Source: Chryseosolibacter sp964438975
Lineage (GTDB): Bacteria; Bacteroidota; Bacteroidia; Cytophagales; Cyclobacteriaceae
Length of the DNA stretch: 64,000 nucleotides
Direction: 5' to 3'
NCBI GenBank assembly: GCA_964438975.1
Contig: CAYTMU010000014.1
Span: 1-64,000, forward strand
This document shows, one piece after another, positions 32,014 to 40,176 of this stretch (the first letter of the stretch is position 1; every line of letters starts with the position of its first letter). The notes beneath the pieces were generated by a model, which was given only the letters and a program-made list of their open reading frames with translations, had not been told where the DNA came from and made no database searches. Made by a program: the position numbers and the translations under genes.

Positions 32014-32568
32014 ATGGACGAGCTTGATTTATACCTCGACGAGGCCAAAGACCTCATGAATAAAACCATCAACCACCTGGCTTTTGAGCTTACCAAGATC
32101 CGGGCGGGAAAGGCGAATCCTGCGATGCTTGATGGCGTGCAAGTCTCTTACTACGGTGCGATGACACCGCTCAGTCAAGTGGCTTCTATGACAACCCCTG
32201 ATGCGCGCACGATTTTCATCAAGCCCTGGGAGAAAGGCATTATCCCGGAAATCGAAAAGGCGATCATGAACTCCAACCTCGGACTCAATCCGCAGAACGA
32301 CGGGCAGCAGATCATCATCAACATCCCAATGCTCACTGAGGAGCGAAGGAAACAACTCGTCAAACAAGTGGGTCACGAATGCGAGCACGGTCGCGTCAGT
32401 ATCCGGAATATTCGGAAAGAGACGAACGAACAACTCAAGAAAGTGAAAGGTGTGTCGGAAGATGATATCAAGCGCGCCGAAGACCAGGTCCAAAAACTCA
32501 CCGACGAATTCATCGGTAAGATCGATGCGCAGTTGAAGAGGAAGGAAGCCGAGATCATGACAGTGTAG
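32014..32568 (+). CDS. frr: Ribosome recycling factor
   Basis: 184 residues, usual RRF length. The three-helix-bundle domain has the conserved TKIRAGKANPAMLDGVQVSYYG and PLSQVASMTTPDARTI N-terminal block, and KVGHECEHGRVSIRNIRKE further on. With EF-G it splits post-termination ribosomes. It lies downstream of pyrH. Confidence 0.96.
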   Translation: MDELDLYLDEAKDLMNKTINHLAFELTKIRAGKANPAMLDGVQVSYYGAMTPLSQVASMTTPDARTIFIKPWEKGIIPEIEKAIMNSNLGLNPQNDGQQIIINIPMLTEERRKQLVKQVGHECEHGRVSIRNIRKETNEQLKKVKGVSEDDIKRAEDQVQKLTDEFIGKIDAQLKRKEAEIMTV

Positions 32569-32708
32569 CCCCTGCGGTGGCCTGACACTTATCGTGACAA
32601 CTCCGCTTTCACCGGGAATAATTTTAGATTCTTTCTTATTTTCGGAAAATCCCTGCTGTCTGAGAACGTTGCATTTCAATTAGAGCAGGCAAGGTAAACC
32701 AGCTATAC

Positions 32709-33674
32709 ATGACAAAATATTCATCGGAGGTTGAGGCGGCCAACGCCCTTGCGACCTCCTATCAGCAGCTCAAGGCCGAAATATCCAAGGTTGTAATAGG
32801 ACAGGAAGAGGTGGTGCGGCAGGTGCTGATTGCCATCTTTTGCCAAGGCCATTCCTTGCTTGTCGGTGTACCGGGACTGGCGAAAACGCTGCTGGTGCAG
32901 ACCATTGCCACAGCGCTCGATCTCCAGTTCAAACGTATTCAGTTCACTCCTGACCTGATGCCGTCAGACATTGTCGGCGCCGAGACGATGGACAAGGAGC
33001 GAAACTTCAAGTTTGTCAAGGGTCCGATATTCGCCAACATTGTATTGGCAGACGAGATTAACCGCACGCCTCCTAAGACGCAGGCTGCTTTGTTGGAATC
33101 CATGCAGGAAGCGGCGGTCACCATCGCCGGGATGAGATACGAACTTCCCAGTCCTTTTTTTGTGCTTGCGACTCAAAACCCGATCGAACAGGAAGGAACG
33201 TATCCGCTACCTGAGGCGCAGCTCGACCGCTTCATGTTCAATATTCTCCTGACCTACCCTTCATTCAGAGATGAGGTAGAGGTCGTCAAGATGACCACAT
33301 CGGATGAGACAAGCACCGTTAACAAGGTGCTGACCGGCCAGGATATCAGCGCTTTTCAACACCTGGTCCGACGTGTACCGATACCCGACAACGTCGTCGA
33401 GTACGCGGTGGGGCTTGCGAACAAGACCCGTCCGGGCGTCGACGGCGGCTCTTCGACGGCAAGCGATTACCTTGAATGGGGGGCTGGGCCCCGTGCGTCA
33501 CAGTACCTCGTACTGGGTGCTAAATGCAATGCCTTGCTTAACGGCAAGTATTCCCCGGACATCGAAGATGTTCAGGCTATAGCCCGGCCGGTGCTACGCC
33601 ATCGTATCGTGCGGAACTTCAAGGCTGAGGCGGAGGGGATCAGTGTGGATGAGATTATCGGCAGGTTGGTTTAG
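32709..33674 (+). CDS. MoxR-family AAA+ ATPase
   Basis: 321 residues. Walker A GVPGLAKTLL, Walker B LADEINRTPPKTQ and sensor ATQNPIEQEGTYPLPEAQLDRF are the standard MoxR signatures. MoxR ATPases act as chaperone-like factors, usually with DUF58 and vWA partner genes immediately downstream. Here the neighbours are frr upstream and a convergent lipoprotein gene whose stop is 7 bases away, so the usual operon is missing. Note the separate vWA gene at 2167, which is too distant to imply partnership. Confidence 0.92.
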   Translation: MTKYSSEVEAANALATSYQQLKAEISKVVIGQEEVVRQVLIAIFCQGHSLLVGVPGLAKTLLVQTIATALDLQFKRIQFTPDLMPSDIVGAETMDKERNFKFVKGPIFANIVLADEINRTPPKTQAALLESMQEAAVTIAGMRYELPSPFFVLATQNPIEQEGTYPLPEAQLDRFMFNILLTYPSFRDEVEVVKMTTSDETSTVNKVLTGQDISAFQHLVRRVPIPDNVVEYAVGLANKTRPGVDGGSSTASDYLEWGAGPRASQYLVLGAKCNALLNGKYSPDIEDVQAIARPVLRHRIVRNFKAEAEGISVDEIIGRLV

Positions 33675-33681
33675 TTCCAGG

Positions 33682-34116
33682 TCAGAGGATTTCGTCGGTG
33701 ATGGTGAGGGTTGTGCCGTTGAGGGAGGTGTAGTAGCGGCGGAGGGGTCGCCAGGCGGGTCCGGTGGTGGGGTAACCGGTTGCGAAGTCGAAGTTCGAGG
33801 AGCAACAGGCGCAAAACAGGAAAAGCGTTGATACATGTACCTCTACCGTTGCGCATGCAGAATTCGGTTGGAAGGAACAGTTGCGTTCGTAGGCAATATA
33901 TTGAGAGGCGTTTTGCCGGTAAAGAATTACACCGCGTACGCCGGCTTGCTCGATCACTTTGAATCCCCCATCATTTTTAAGGCTGATATACTCCGGGAGG
34001 TTGAGGTTTATTTGAACGATGTCGAACGGCTGCCAGGGAATGGCGTCATCTGAAAAGTCAGGCTGGCACCCCGCGACTATCAAAATCATTGCGATATATG
34101 CCGACCGGATTTGCAT
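33682..34116 (-). CDS. Lipoprotein with degenerate Rieske-like domain
   Basis: 144 residues with a lipobox (LIVAGC, lipidated C17). The C-terminal ~75 residues follow the Rieske pattern: GVILYRQ...YIAYERNC80SF, then C102ACC105SSNFDFATGYPTTGPAWRPLRRY and a final LNGTTLTI strand, the same order as in Rieske proteins (CxH...CxxH, SxFDxxTG, GPAxxPL). The histidine ligands are replaced: CxH is C80-S-F82 and CxxH is C102-A-C-C105. C88 and C104 are extra cysteines. A standard [2Fe-2S] Rieske cluster is therefore unlikely. I recall similar short Rieske-like lipoproteins in Flavobacteriia. Convergent with the MoxR gene. Confidence 0.72.
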   Translation of the reverse strand: MQIRSAYIAMILIVAGCQPDFSDDAIPWQPFDIVQINLNLPEYISLKNDGGFKVIEQAGVRGVILYRQNASQYIAYERNCSFQPNSACATVEVHVSTLFLFCACCSSNFDFATGYPTTGPAWRPLRRYYTSLNGTTLTITDEIL

Positions 34117-34127
34117 TTGTTTATGTG

Positions 34128-34230
34128 GGCTAGGGGGGTAAAGGGCTATGGGGCTAAGGGGTAAAGGGCTAGGGGGGTAAAGGGCTATGGGGTTAGGGGG
34201 CTAAGGGGTTAGGGGCTAGGGGATAAGGGG
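34128..34230. repeat. G-rich iterated array (GGGGCTAAGG family) abutting the pheS stop codon
   Basis: Irregular 7-10 base units (GGGGTAAAGGGCTA, GGGGCTAAGG, GGGGTTAGG) run for about 100 bases and end directly at the minus-strand pheS stop (34231-34233). It is the reverse-strand counterpart of the CCCCTTA array at 9171-9244. On the plus strand it has many G4 runs and could form G-quadruplexes (inference). Confidence 0.8.
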
Positions 34231-35268
34231 TCAGGTCTCTTGTCCTCTGAACTGCGCCAGGAACCGCACATCATTTTCCGAATACAACCTCAGGTCATTC
34301 ACTTGGTAACGCAGTTGTGTTACGCGTTCGATGCCCATGCCGAAGGCGAAACCTGTGAACTCTTCCGGGTCGATGTCGCAGTTCCGCAATACATTTGGAT
34401 GTACCATGCCGGCACCGGCGATCTCGACCCAGCCACTGCGTTTGCAGACAACACAACCATCACCTTTGCAGATGAGGCAAGTCACGTCGATCTCGGCACT
34501 GGGTTCAGTGAATGGAAAGAACGACGGGCGGAGGCGCAGTTGTATGTCTTCCCCGTACATTTCTTTGGCAAAGTGGAAAAGCGTTTGTTTCAGATCTGCG
34601 AAACTCACGTTGCGGTCGACGTAGAGTCCTTCTACCTGGTGGAAGAAGCAGTGCGCCCGCGCTGAGATGGCTTCGTTGCGATAGACCCGTCCCGGCATGA
34701 TGGCGCGTACAGGAGGTTTCTGATTTTGGAGCAATCGTATCTGCACATTGGATGTATGTGTGCGCAGCAACACATCACCCCCTTCACGGTCTGTCTTTTC
34801 GATGAAGAACGTATCCTGCATTTCCCGCGCCGGGTGATTTGGCGGGAAGTTGAGAGCCGAGAAGTTATGCCAGTCGTCCTCGATCTCCGGACCGTCTGCG
34901 ACGTTGAAACCCAGGCGTTCGAATATTTCGATGATGCGGTACTTTGTAATCGATAGCGGATGAAGGTTTCCGACTTTGTTCGGAATCGGCGGCAGCGTCA
35001 GATCAATACCGGCAGGGGTATCGCCACCACTCGTTTCGAGCGATTGCGAGAGTTCGGCGAAGCGTGCTTCCGCCGCCTTTTTCAAGTCGTTCAGGATCTT
35101 ACCCGACTGCTTCTTAGCTTCCGGAGGAAGTTTTTTCAGTTCTTCGAAAAGCCCGGCGATCGCCCCTTTTTTGCTGATGAATTTTAGTCGGAAGCTCTCG
35201 ACGCTTTGGTGATCGATAGCAGCGAACTCCCTGACTTCCTTGAGTAAATTATTGATACGGTCTTGCAT
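34231..35268 (-). CDS. pheS: Phenylalanine--tRNA ligase alpha subunit
   Basis: 345 residues from ATG 35268 (MQDRINNLLKEVREF). The frame is open for 25 more codons, but a TATTTTTG box lies there. An N-terminal coiled coil (about 1-85) binds tRNA. The class II catalytic core includes FNVADGPEIEDDWHNF, GRVYRNEAISARAHCFFHQVEG and FAFGMGIERVTQLRY. A four-cysteine insert CLICKGDGCVVC (about 290) is of a kind I recall in Bacteroidota PheS. pheT is not in this window. Confidence 0.95.
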   Translation of the reverse strand: MQDRINNLLKEVREFAAIDHQSVESFRLKFISKKGAIAGLFEELKKLPPEAKKQSGKILNDLKKAAEARFAELSQSLETSGGDTPAGIDLTLPPIPNKVGNLHPLSITKYRIIEIFERLGFNVADGPEIEDDWHNFSALNFPPNHPAREMQDTFFIEKTDREGGDVLLRTHTSNVQIRLLQNQKPPVRAIMPGRVYRNEAISARAHCFFHQVEGLYVDRNVSFADLKQTLFHFAKEMYGEDIQLRLRPSFFPFTEPSAEIDVTCLICKGDGCVVCKRSGWVEIAGAGMVHPNVLRNCDIDPEEFTGFAFGMGIERVTQLRYQVNDLRLYSENDVRFLAQFRGQET

Positions 35269-35284
35269 GCGGGTAAATGTGGGA

Positions 35285-35292
35285 CAAAAATA
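35285..35292 (-). promoter_or_regulatory. Candidate -7 box for pheS
   Basis: The minus strand reads TATTTTTG (TAnnTTTG), with a predicted start about 12 bases before the ATG at 35268. No -33 TTG at standard spacing. It supports the shorter pheS start. Confidence 0.4.
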
Positions 35293-35373
35293 GGGAATTT
35301 GATTCTGCATCCGACCACTATTACAGGAAACTAGTTCCCGCATATGGCGGCCAGACCCTTGAGTCGGTCCAGA

Positions 35374-36438
35374 TCAAGTTCGGCTCTCACCATTTTCCCG
35401 CACAAGTCGCACAAGACGCCTGTCTAGCCACAAGCATAATAGGATACTAATAACGAGTACCAGGCCGAGTAGTATAAGGGGATGTGAATCGCGAAGTACA
35501 ATAGCAAGCGCGATCATTGCAATATGGATAGCTATAAGAATGTAGACGGCTTCACGATGACTGAACCCTAGCCGGATAAGGCGGTGATGAATGTGCCGTT
35601 TGTCTGCCTTGAAAGGAGAAATCCCCCGTGAGAGGCGGACCAGGATGATCCTTACTGTATCGGCGAGAGGAATGATCAGAACACAAATAGCTGTGATCAC
35701 CGATGAGTTGAATCTCCAGACATTTTCTGGTGCGCTGTCGTGATTTGCGTTAACAAACCTGATCATGAATACTGCTAAAAGCGTCCCTATCACGAGAGAA
35801 CCTGTATCTCCCATGAAGATATTGGAAGGCTCCCAGTTTTGGAACAGAAATGCCAGAATGCTCCCTGCCAATGCCATGCAGATAAGGGCGTCGACGGGGT
35901 GCCCTGCTAGCAAGAACCAACCTCCGAAGAACAAGCACGATACGAATGAAAATGTCGCAGCCAAGCCATCTATCCCGTCGATAAGATTCAGGGAGTTTGT
36001 GATGATAACAACCGCGGACACGGTAACAGCAAAGCTTATGGCAGTTGGGAACTCAATTCCGCCGAAGAAATCGTAGACCGATGTGAGCCGGATATCGACA
36101 ATATAAAAGAGCAGCGACGCGGTGATACATTGAGCTGTCAGTTTTGCAGCGGGCGTCAGGTGAATGAGGTCGTCAAGAAGACCGATGACGAAAGGAATAA
36201 TAAGGACTGCCAGGAGCAGGAAGACAAAGGGAGATTCATAATCAAATGCCCAGATCAGGCATGTCAGAGTAAAGCCAAAGAAGATTGCAACCCCTCCAAG
36301 AGAAGGGGTAATTCGCTTGTGAATGCGCCTGCGATCGGGGCGGGATCCCCATGCCCTGTCCTTTGAGAACCGAATTATAGCAGGAAGGAAGGCATAGGCG
36401 ACAACGAACGAAGTAGCAAAAGCTAAGATAGGGTTCAT
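35374..36438 (-). CDS. Undecaprenyl-phosphate GlcNAc-1-phosphate transferase (WecA/TagO-like)
   Basis: 354 residues with about ten or eleven transmembrane helices. PNPT-family motifs are GLLDDLIHLTP, NSLNLIDGIDGLA, FMGDTGSL, and the cytoplasmic HIHHRLIRLG near the C-terminus (WecA subgroup, not MraY). It starts a lipid-linked glycan by adding HexNAc-1-P to undecaprenyl phosphate. It lies 63 bases downstream of the second initiating transferase gene. Together they open the polysaccharide locus. Confidence 0.9.
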   Translation of the reverse strand: MNPILAFATSFVVAYAFLPAIIRFSKDRAWGSRPDRRRIHKRITPSLGGVAIFFGFTLTCLIWAFDYESPFVFLLLAVLIIPFVIGLLDDLIHLTPAAKLTAQCITASLLFYIVDIRLTSVYDFFGGIEFPTAISFAVTVSAVVIITNSLNLIDGIDGLAATFSFVSCLFFGGWFLLAGHPVDALICMALAGSILAFLFQNWEPSNIFMGDTGSLVIGTLLAVFMIRFVNANHDSAPENVWRFNSSVITAICVLIIPLADTVRIILVRLSRGISPFKADKRHIHHRLIRLGFSHREAVYILIAIHIAMIALAIVLRDSHPLILLGLVLVISILLCLWLDRRLVRLVRENGESRT

Positions 36439-36501
36439 AGAACCCTAAGATACTAACTGAACTGTTGCCTGTGCTGATAGTAGAAAAAAAAGTCCTTCCG
36501 A

Positions 36502-37869
36502 TTAGTATGCCTGTTGGTCGCCTTTGGCCAGCGCTATGATAGTAGCTACGATGATCTTTATGTCAAGGACAAATGACCACTTTTCGATATAAAAGCAGTC
36601 GAGCTTTATCCTGCTTCGCATCGAGTGGTCTGTTATGGTTTCACCGCGATAGCCTTTGGCTTGAGCCAGACCTGTGATCCCGGGTTTGATATAATGCCGC
36701 GTCATGAATTTTTCGATGCGGGGCGAAAATTCTTCATTTAGCTTGAGTGGGTGCGGCCTTGGGCCAATGATAGACATCTCGCCTCTCAGCACATTGATAA
36801 ACTGGGGTAATTCGTCAATACTGGTCCGTCGCAGGAGACTGCCGAATGGTGTAACCCTCGGATCGTCTTTTGTTGCTTGTTTGAACTCCGGAGATCCTAC
36901 CTTCATCGTTCGGAATTTCAGGCAGTAAAACGGTCTGTTTCCTTTTCCTGTGCGGAGTTGCCTAAAGAATACCGGACCGGGTGAAGTCAGTTTAATCATA
37001 AGTGCCACGATCGGTACAAGCCATGATAACAAAAGCACGATTACCAGCGCGGAAAAGATGACGTCAAATGTTCGTTTGACAATTTGATTGCTTCGCTCAT
37101 CGAGAGGTACTGCGGCTATGCTGAGCACGGGAATGTGATCGTATGTCTCTAGAGACACGCCTCGCGAGAGGAATCCACGGTAGTCGGTAAGCAGTTTCAC
37201 CTGTACACAATTCGCCAATCCAAAATCAATGAGTGATCGCACGCGGTCGTTGCTTAGATACGGAAGACAGCAGTAGATCTCCTGAACGGCATTTTCCTTG
37301 CAAAAATTGTGGAGCTCATCCAGTTTTCTTGCATCGCGATGGGTGCTGTTTTCGTCGAAGTAACCCAGAAAGCGATAGCCGAATTCAGGGTGCAGACGAA
37401 AGAACTTGCGCATCTCCCAAGCCAGTTCGCCGGAGCCAATGATGACCACGTTCTTGTAGTTGAAATTCTTGTTGAGGAATATTCTATTCAGATAGAAGTA
37501 AACTACCCGCCAGCAGAAAAGAAGAAATAAGGAAACGGCAAAGGTGAGCCACAAATGGGAAGAATCCGCAGTTTCTTTATTCAACAGGAAAAGTATGCCT
37601 GAAGCGACGAGAAAATGTATGAGAAAGAAGACGAAGTGGCCTCTTAAAACCTTTGCAAATCGGGATACACGAGAAAATCTATACGGTTTAAACAGGATAG
37701 CAAGGGACAACCATGTAGTATTTAGCACCCATAACAGCACTGTCAGCTGTTCCGACAGGAACGGATAGGTGGGGAGTATCAGCCATGCCAGGAAGGCGGC
37801 GAGGTTTAATACGGCAAGGTCGCCGATTAGGAACAAAACCCGAAGGTATTCTGAGAGGGATCTACGCAT
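36502..37869 (-). CDS. Polyprenyl glycosylphosphotransferase (WcaJ/undecaprenyl-phosphate glucose phosphotransferase type)
   Basis: 455 residues. Four N-terminal transmembrane helices are followed by a CoA-binding-like Rossmann segment (about 135-235; NVVIIGSGELAWEMRKFF). A fifth hydrophobic helix (KRTFDVIFSALVIVLL) precedes the catalytic sugar-transferase domain (GPVFFRQLRTGKGNRPFYC, KFRTM, RRTSIDELPQ, KPGITGLAQAKGYRG). It transfers a hexose-1-phosphate to the lipid carrier. Divergent from the asnB-headed run across a 423-base gap. Confidence 0.92.
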   Translation of the reverse strand: MRRSLSEYLRVLFLIGDLAVLNLAAFLAWLILPTYPFLSEQLTVLLWVLNTTWLSLAILFKPYRFSRVSRFAKVLRGHFVFFLIHFLVASGILFLLNKETADSSHLWLTFAVSLFLLFCWRVVYFYLNRIFLNKNFNYKNVVIIGSGELAWEMRKFFRLHPEFGYRFLGYFDENSTHRDARKLDELHNFCKENAVQEIYCCLPYLSNDRVRSLIDFGLANCVQVKLLTDYRGFLSRGVSLETYDHIPVLSIAAVPLDERSNQIVKRTFDVIFSALVIVLLLSWLVPIVALMIKLTSPGPVFFRQLRTGKGNRPFYCLKFRTMKVGSPEFKQATKDDPRVTPFGSLLRRTSIDELPQFINVLRGEMSIIGPRPHPLKLNEEFSPRIEKFMTRHYIKPGITGLAQAKGYRGETITDHSMRSRIKLDCFYIEKWSFVLDIKIIVATIIALAKGDQQAY

Positions 37870-38292
37870 GATGAAATCCTTATGAAAAAATTCTCCAACA
37901 TTGCTTTGACACTCCTACCGCTCCGAAAGTTGGAAGGCATGGTGAAAAAGACACCAGGCCGAGGCTAAAGTACTAACACATGCCCGTATCGTCTGACGTG
38001 GACGTGTACCTATTTATCTCAACATTCATAACGGCCGCTACTTTTTTTGAAGCTGCTGTCACGAATGACACTGGTGTATTCCCTTCCCGTAAGGAAAATA
38101 ATGTGCCACCATAAAATTGGGGATGCCGGGGGCTCTGCTCATTGTGTGTCGAGCTATCCGCCGCAACGCGCGTCAAAAAGCATTAAAATGTTACATTTGT
38201 GCGAACTGACGCTAGGTGTCAGTAAAGCAACTGTTTCGTGCCCGACCTCGTAGAAGCATCGGCTACTGTCATCTTATTAATGAATAGGTTTA
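37870..38292. other. 423-base divergent intergenic region of the polysaccharide locus
   Basis: No gene supported. Short open frames on both strands (60-70 codons) have no recognisable features. It contains a -7-like TACATTTG at 38192-38199 for the plus-strand run, followed at the predicted mRNA 5' end by a 6-bp hairpin (ACTGAC 38205-38210, GTCAGT 38218-38223). No promoter was recognised for the minus-strand transferase genes. Confidence 0.5.
38192..38199 (+). promoter_or_regulatory. Candidate -7 box for the plus-strand polysaccharide run
   Basis: TACATTTG fits TAnnTTTG and lies about 94 bases before the asnB-like start at 38293. No -33 TTTG is seen 19-21 bases upstream. Confidence 0.3.
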
Positions 38293-40158
38293 ATGTGCGG
38301 AATTGCCGGAGTTTTTCATTTTAGCGCGGATCGGGAGGCGGACGGAAGTGTGCTGAGCAAGATGACCGATACGCTGACGCACCGAGGCCCTGATGGAGAA
38401 GGCCATTTCATCAGAGGCAACGTGGGGCTTGGGCACAGGCGTTTGACCATTATTGACCTAAGCACTGGCGATCAACCTTTGATCAGCGAGGATGGTTCGA
38501 TCGCGATAGTGTTCAACGGAGAGATCTACAATTATCTGGAGCTTCGCGACGAGCTTCAAAAGTTCGGATTCAAATTCCGCACGAATTCCGATACCGAAGT
38601 CATCATGCATGCCTACCGCCACTGGGGAGTCGAGTGTCAGAACCGGTTTAACGGCATGTGGGCATTTGCATTGTGGGATGATCGGAACAAGCAACTTCTC
38701 ATCTCGCGTGATCGCCTGGGAGAAAAGCCTATTTACTATACGGTCTTTGACAACACGCTTGTTTTCGCATCGGAAATCAAGGCCTTGATGGCATACGGGA
38801 TACCGATGGATCCGAACTGGCAGTTGACGGAACTGTATCTTTCGCTGGGGTACATACCTGCGCCATTCTCTTTTTATAGAAATGTATCCAAACTAAGTCA
38901 AGGTCATTACTTAGTCGTGACAGACGTTATCCGGGAGGTGTCTTATTGGGATATCCCTCCGTTGAACGAGCGGGAAATGATCGAGGACGTTGGTTTCGTT
39001 CATAATGAGTTCGAAAGATTGTTCTACGATTCGATCCGGATCAGGATGAGATGTGATGTTCCCTTCGGGGCGTTTCTCAGTGGAGGACTTGACTCGGCGA
39101 GTGTGGTTGCCGCAATGTCGGAAATGAGCAAACATCCCGTCGAGACGTTCACGATCGGTTTCGATGACAAGGAATTTGACGAGCGAAAGATTGCTGCGGA
39201 TGTAGCCTCGACGTTTTCTACAAATCATTCAGAATTTGTGGTGCAGCCTGATAGTTTCGACGAATCACTCAGCCGGATTCTCTATCACTATGATGAACCT
39301 TTTGGCGATTCATCCGCTATACCCACCGGGTATGTGTCTAAGATCGCTTCACATAGGGTAAAGATGGTGCTCACAGGTGACGGAGGTGATGAAGTACTTT
39401 CGGGCTATAACTCATATCAGATCGAGAAATTTTCGGAGCAGTACCGTAAACTTCCTTCGGTTTTGCAGCAGGTGGGTCCCCGTCTTGTCTCGCCCGTGAA
39501 GGGTTTGGTCAGCGCGGGAAGTATCCGTTATCGCTTGAATCGGATCGAACGGATCCTCGACTATTCCGCAAAGAGTTTTGAAAGAAGGTTGATCATAAAA
39601 TCTGCCTGGTACGAGACGGACCTTATCGGGCAAATGACGTCAGGATTCGGTCCTCAGGTGAAGATCGCGGATTTTATCGGAGACTTTTTCCGGAAGTACA
39701 ACGCTGAGGATCCCTTTTACAAACTTATGATGTTTCACTTTAAGGTGGCACTCCCTGACGGGTTTCTCGTGAAGGTGGATCGCATGAGCATGGCGAACTC
39801 ACTTGAGACGAGGATTCCTTTTCTCGATCATCGCTTGGTCGAATTGATGATGCGGGTCTCGAAGAATGTAAAAATGCGGGGATATGAACGGAAGAGTGTG
39901 CTGAGAAGGACTGTTGGTCGCCGCCTTCCAAAATCCGTTCTGCGAGGATCGAAAAAGGGATTTACAACTCCTATGAGAGAATGGTTCAAGGATACGAGTT
40001 TTCGCGATAAGCTCCGCGACTTGTGGCAACAGGATTTCGGATTAGACCGGAAGATCATCAGAGATGTTGTAGAGGATCACATGAGCGGGAAGACGGACTC
40101 AGGGCATTTTATCTGGATGCTCATGGTACTGAAGGGATGGACCGCGAAAAACGGATAG
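38293..40158 (+). CDS. asnB: Glutamine-hydrolysing asparagine synthase-like amidotransferase (first copy)
   Basis: 621 residues. The class II glutaminase domain begins MCGIAGVF with nucleophile Cys2 (about 1-210; RGPDGEGHF, GEIYN). The synthetase domain has the PPi-binding S263-G-G-L-D-S268 and GDGGDEVLSGY. It could make asparagine, but its place at the head of a glycan operon, with a paralogue at 52770 and uronic acid genes nearby, suggests amidation of a sugar uronic acid, as proposed for WbpS and WbtH. The substrate cannot be decided by sequence alone. Confidence 0.88.
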   Translation: MCGIAGVFHFSADREADGSVLSKMTDTLTHRGPDGEGHFIRGNVGLGHRRLTIIDLSTGDQPLISEDGSIAIVFNGEIYNYLELRDELQKFGFKFRTNSDTEVIMHAYRHWGVECQNRFNGMWAFALWDDRNKQLLISRDRLGEKPIYYTVFDNTLVFASEIKALMAYGIPMDPNWQLTELYLSLGYIPAPFSFYRNVSKLSQGHYLVVTDVIREVSYWDIPPLNEREMIEDVGFVHNEFERLFYDSIRIRMRCDVPFGAFLSGGLDSASVVAAMSEMSKHPVETFTIGFDDKEFDERKIAADVASTFSTNHSEFVVQPDSFDESLSRILYHYDEPFGDSSAIPTGYVSKIASHRVKMVLTGDGGDEVLSGYNSYQIEKFSEQYRKLPSVLQQVGPRLVSPVKGLVSAGSIRYRLNRIERILDYSAKSFERRLIIKSAWYETDLIGQMTSGFGPQVKIADFIGDFFRKYNAEDPFYKLMMFHFKVALPDGFLVKVDRMSMANSLETRIPFLDHRLVELMMRVSKNVKMRGYERKSVLRRTVGRRLPKSVLRGSKKGFTTPMREWFKDTSFRDKLRDLWQQDFGLDRKIIRDVVEDHMSGKTDSGHFIWMLMVLKGWTAKNG

Positions 40159-40176
40159 GAATGTAACGAGAACTAC

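Noticed and set aside
37973..38253. Two overlapping 67-68 codon frames in the divergent gap
   Set aside because: No family resemblance, opposite strands, and composition like intergenic DNA.
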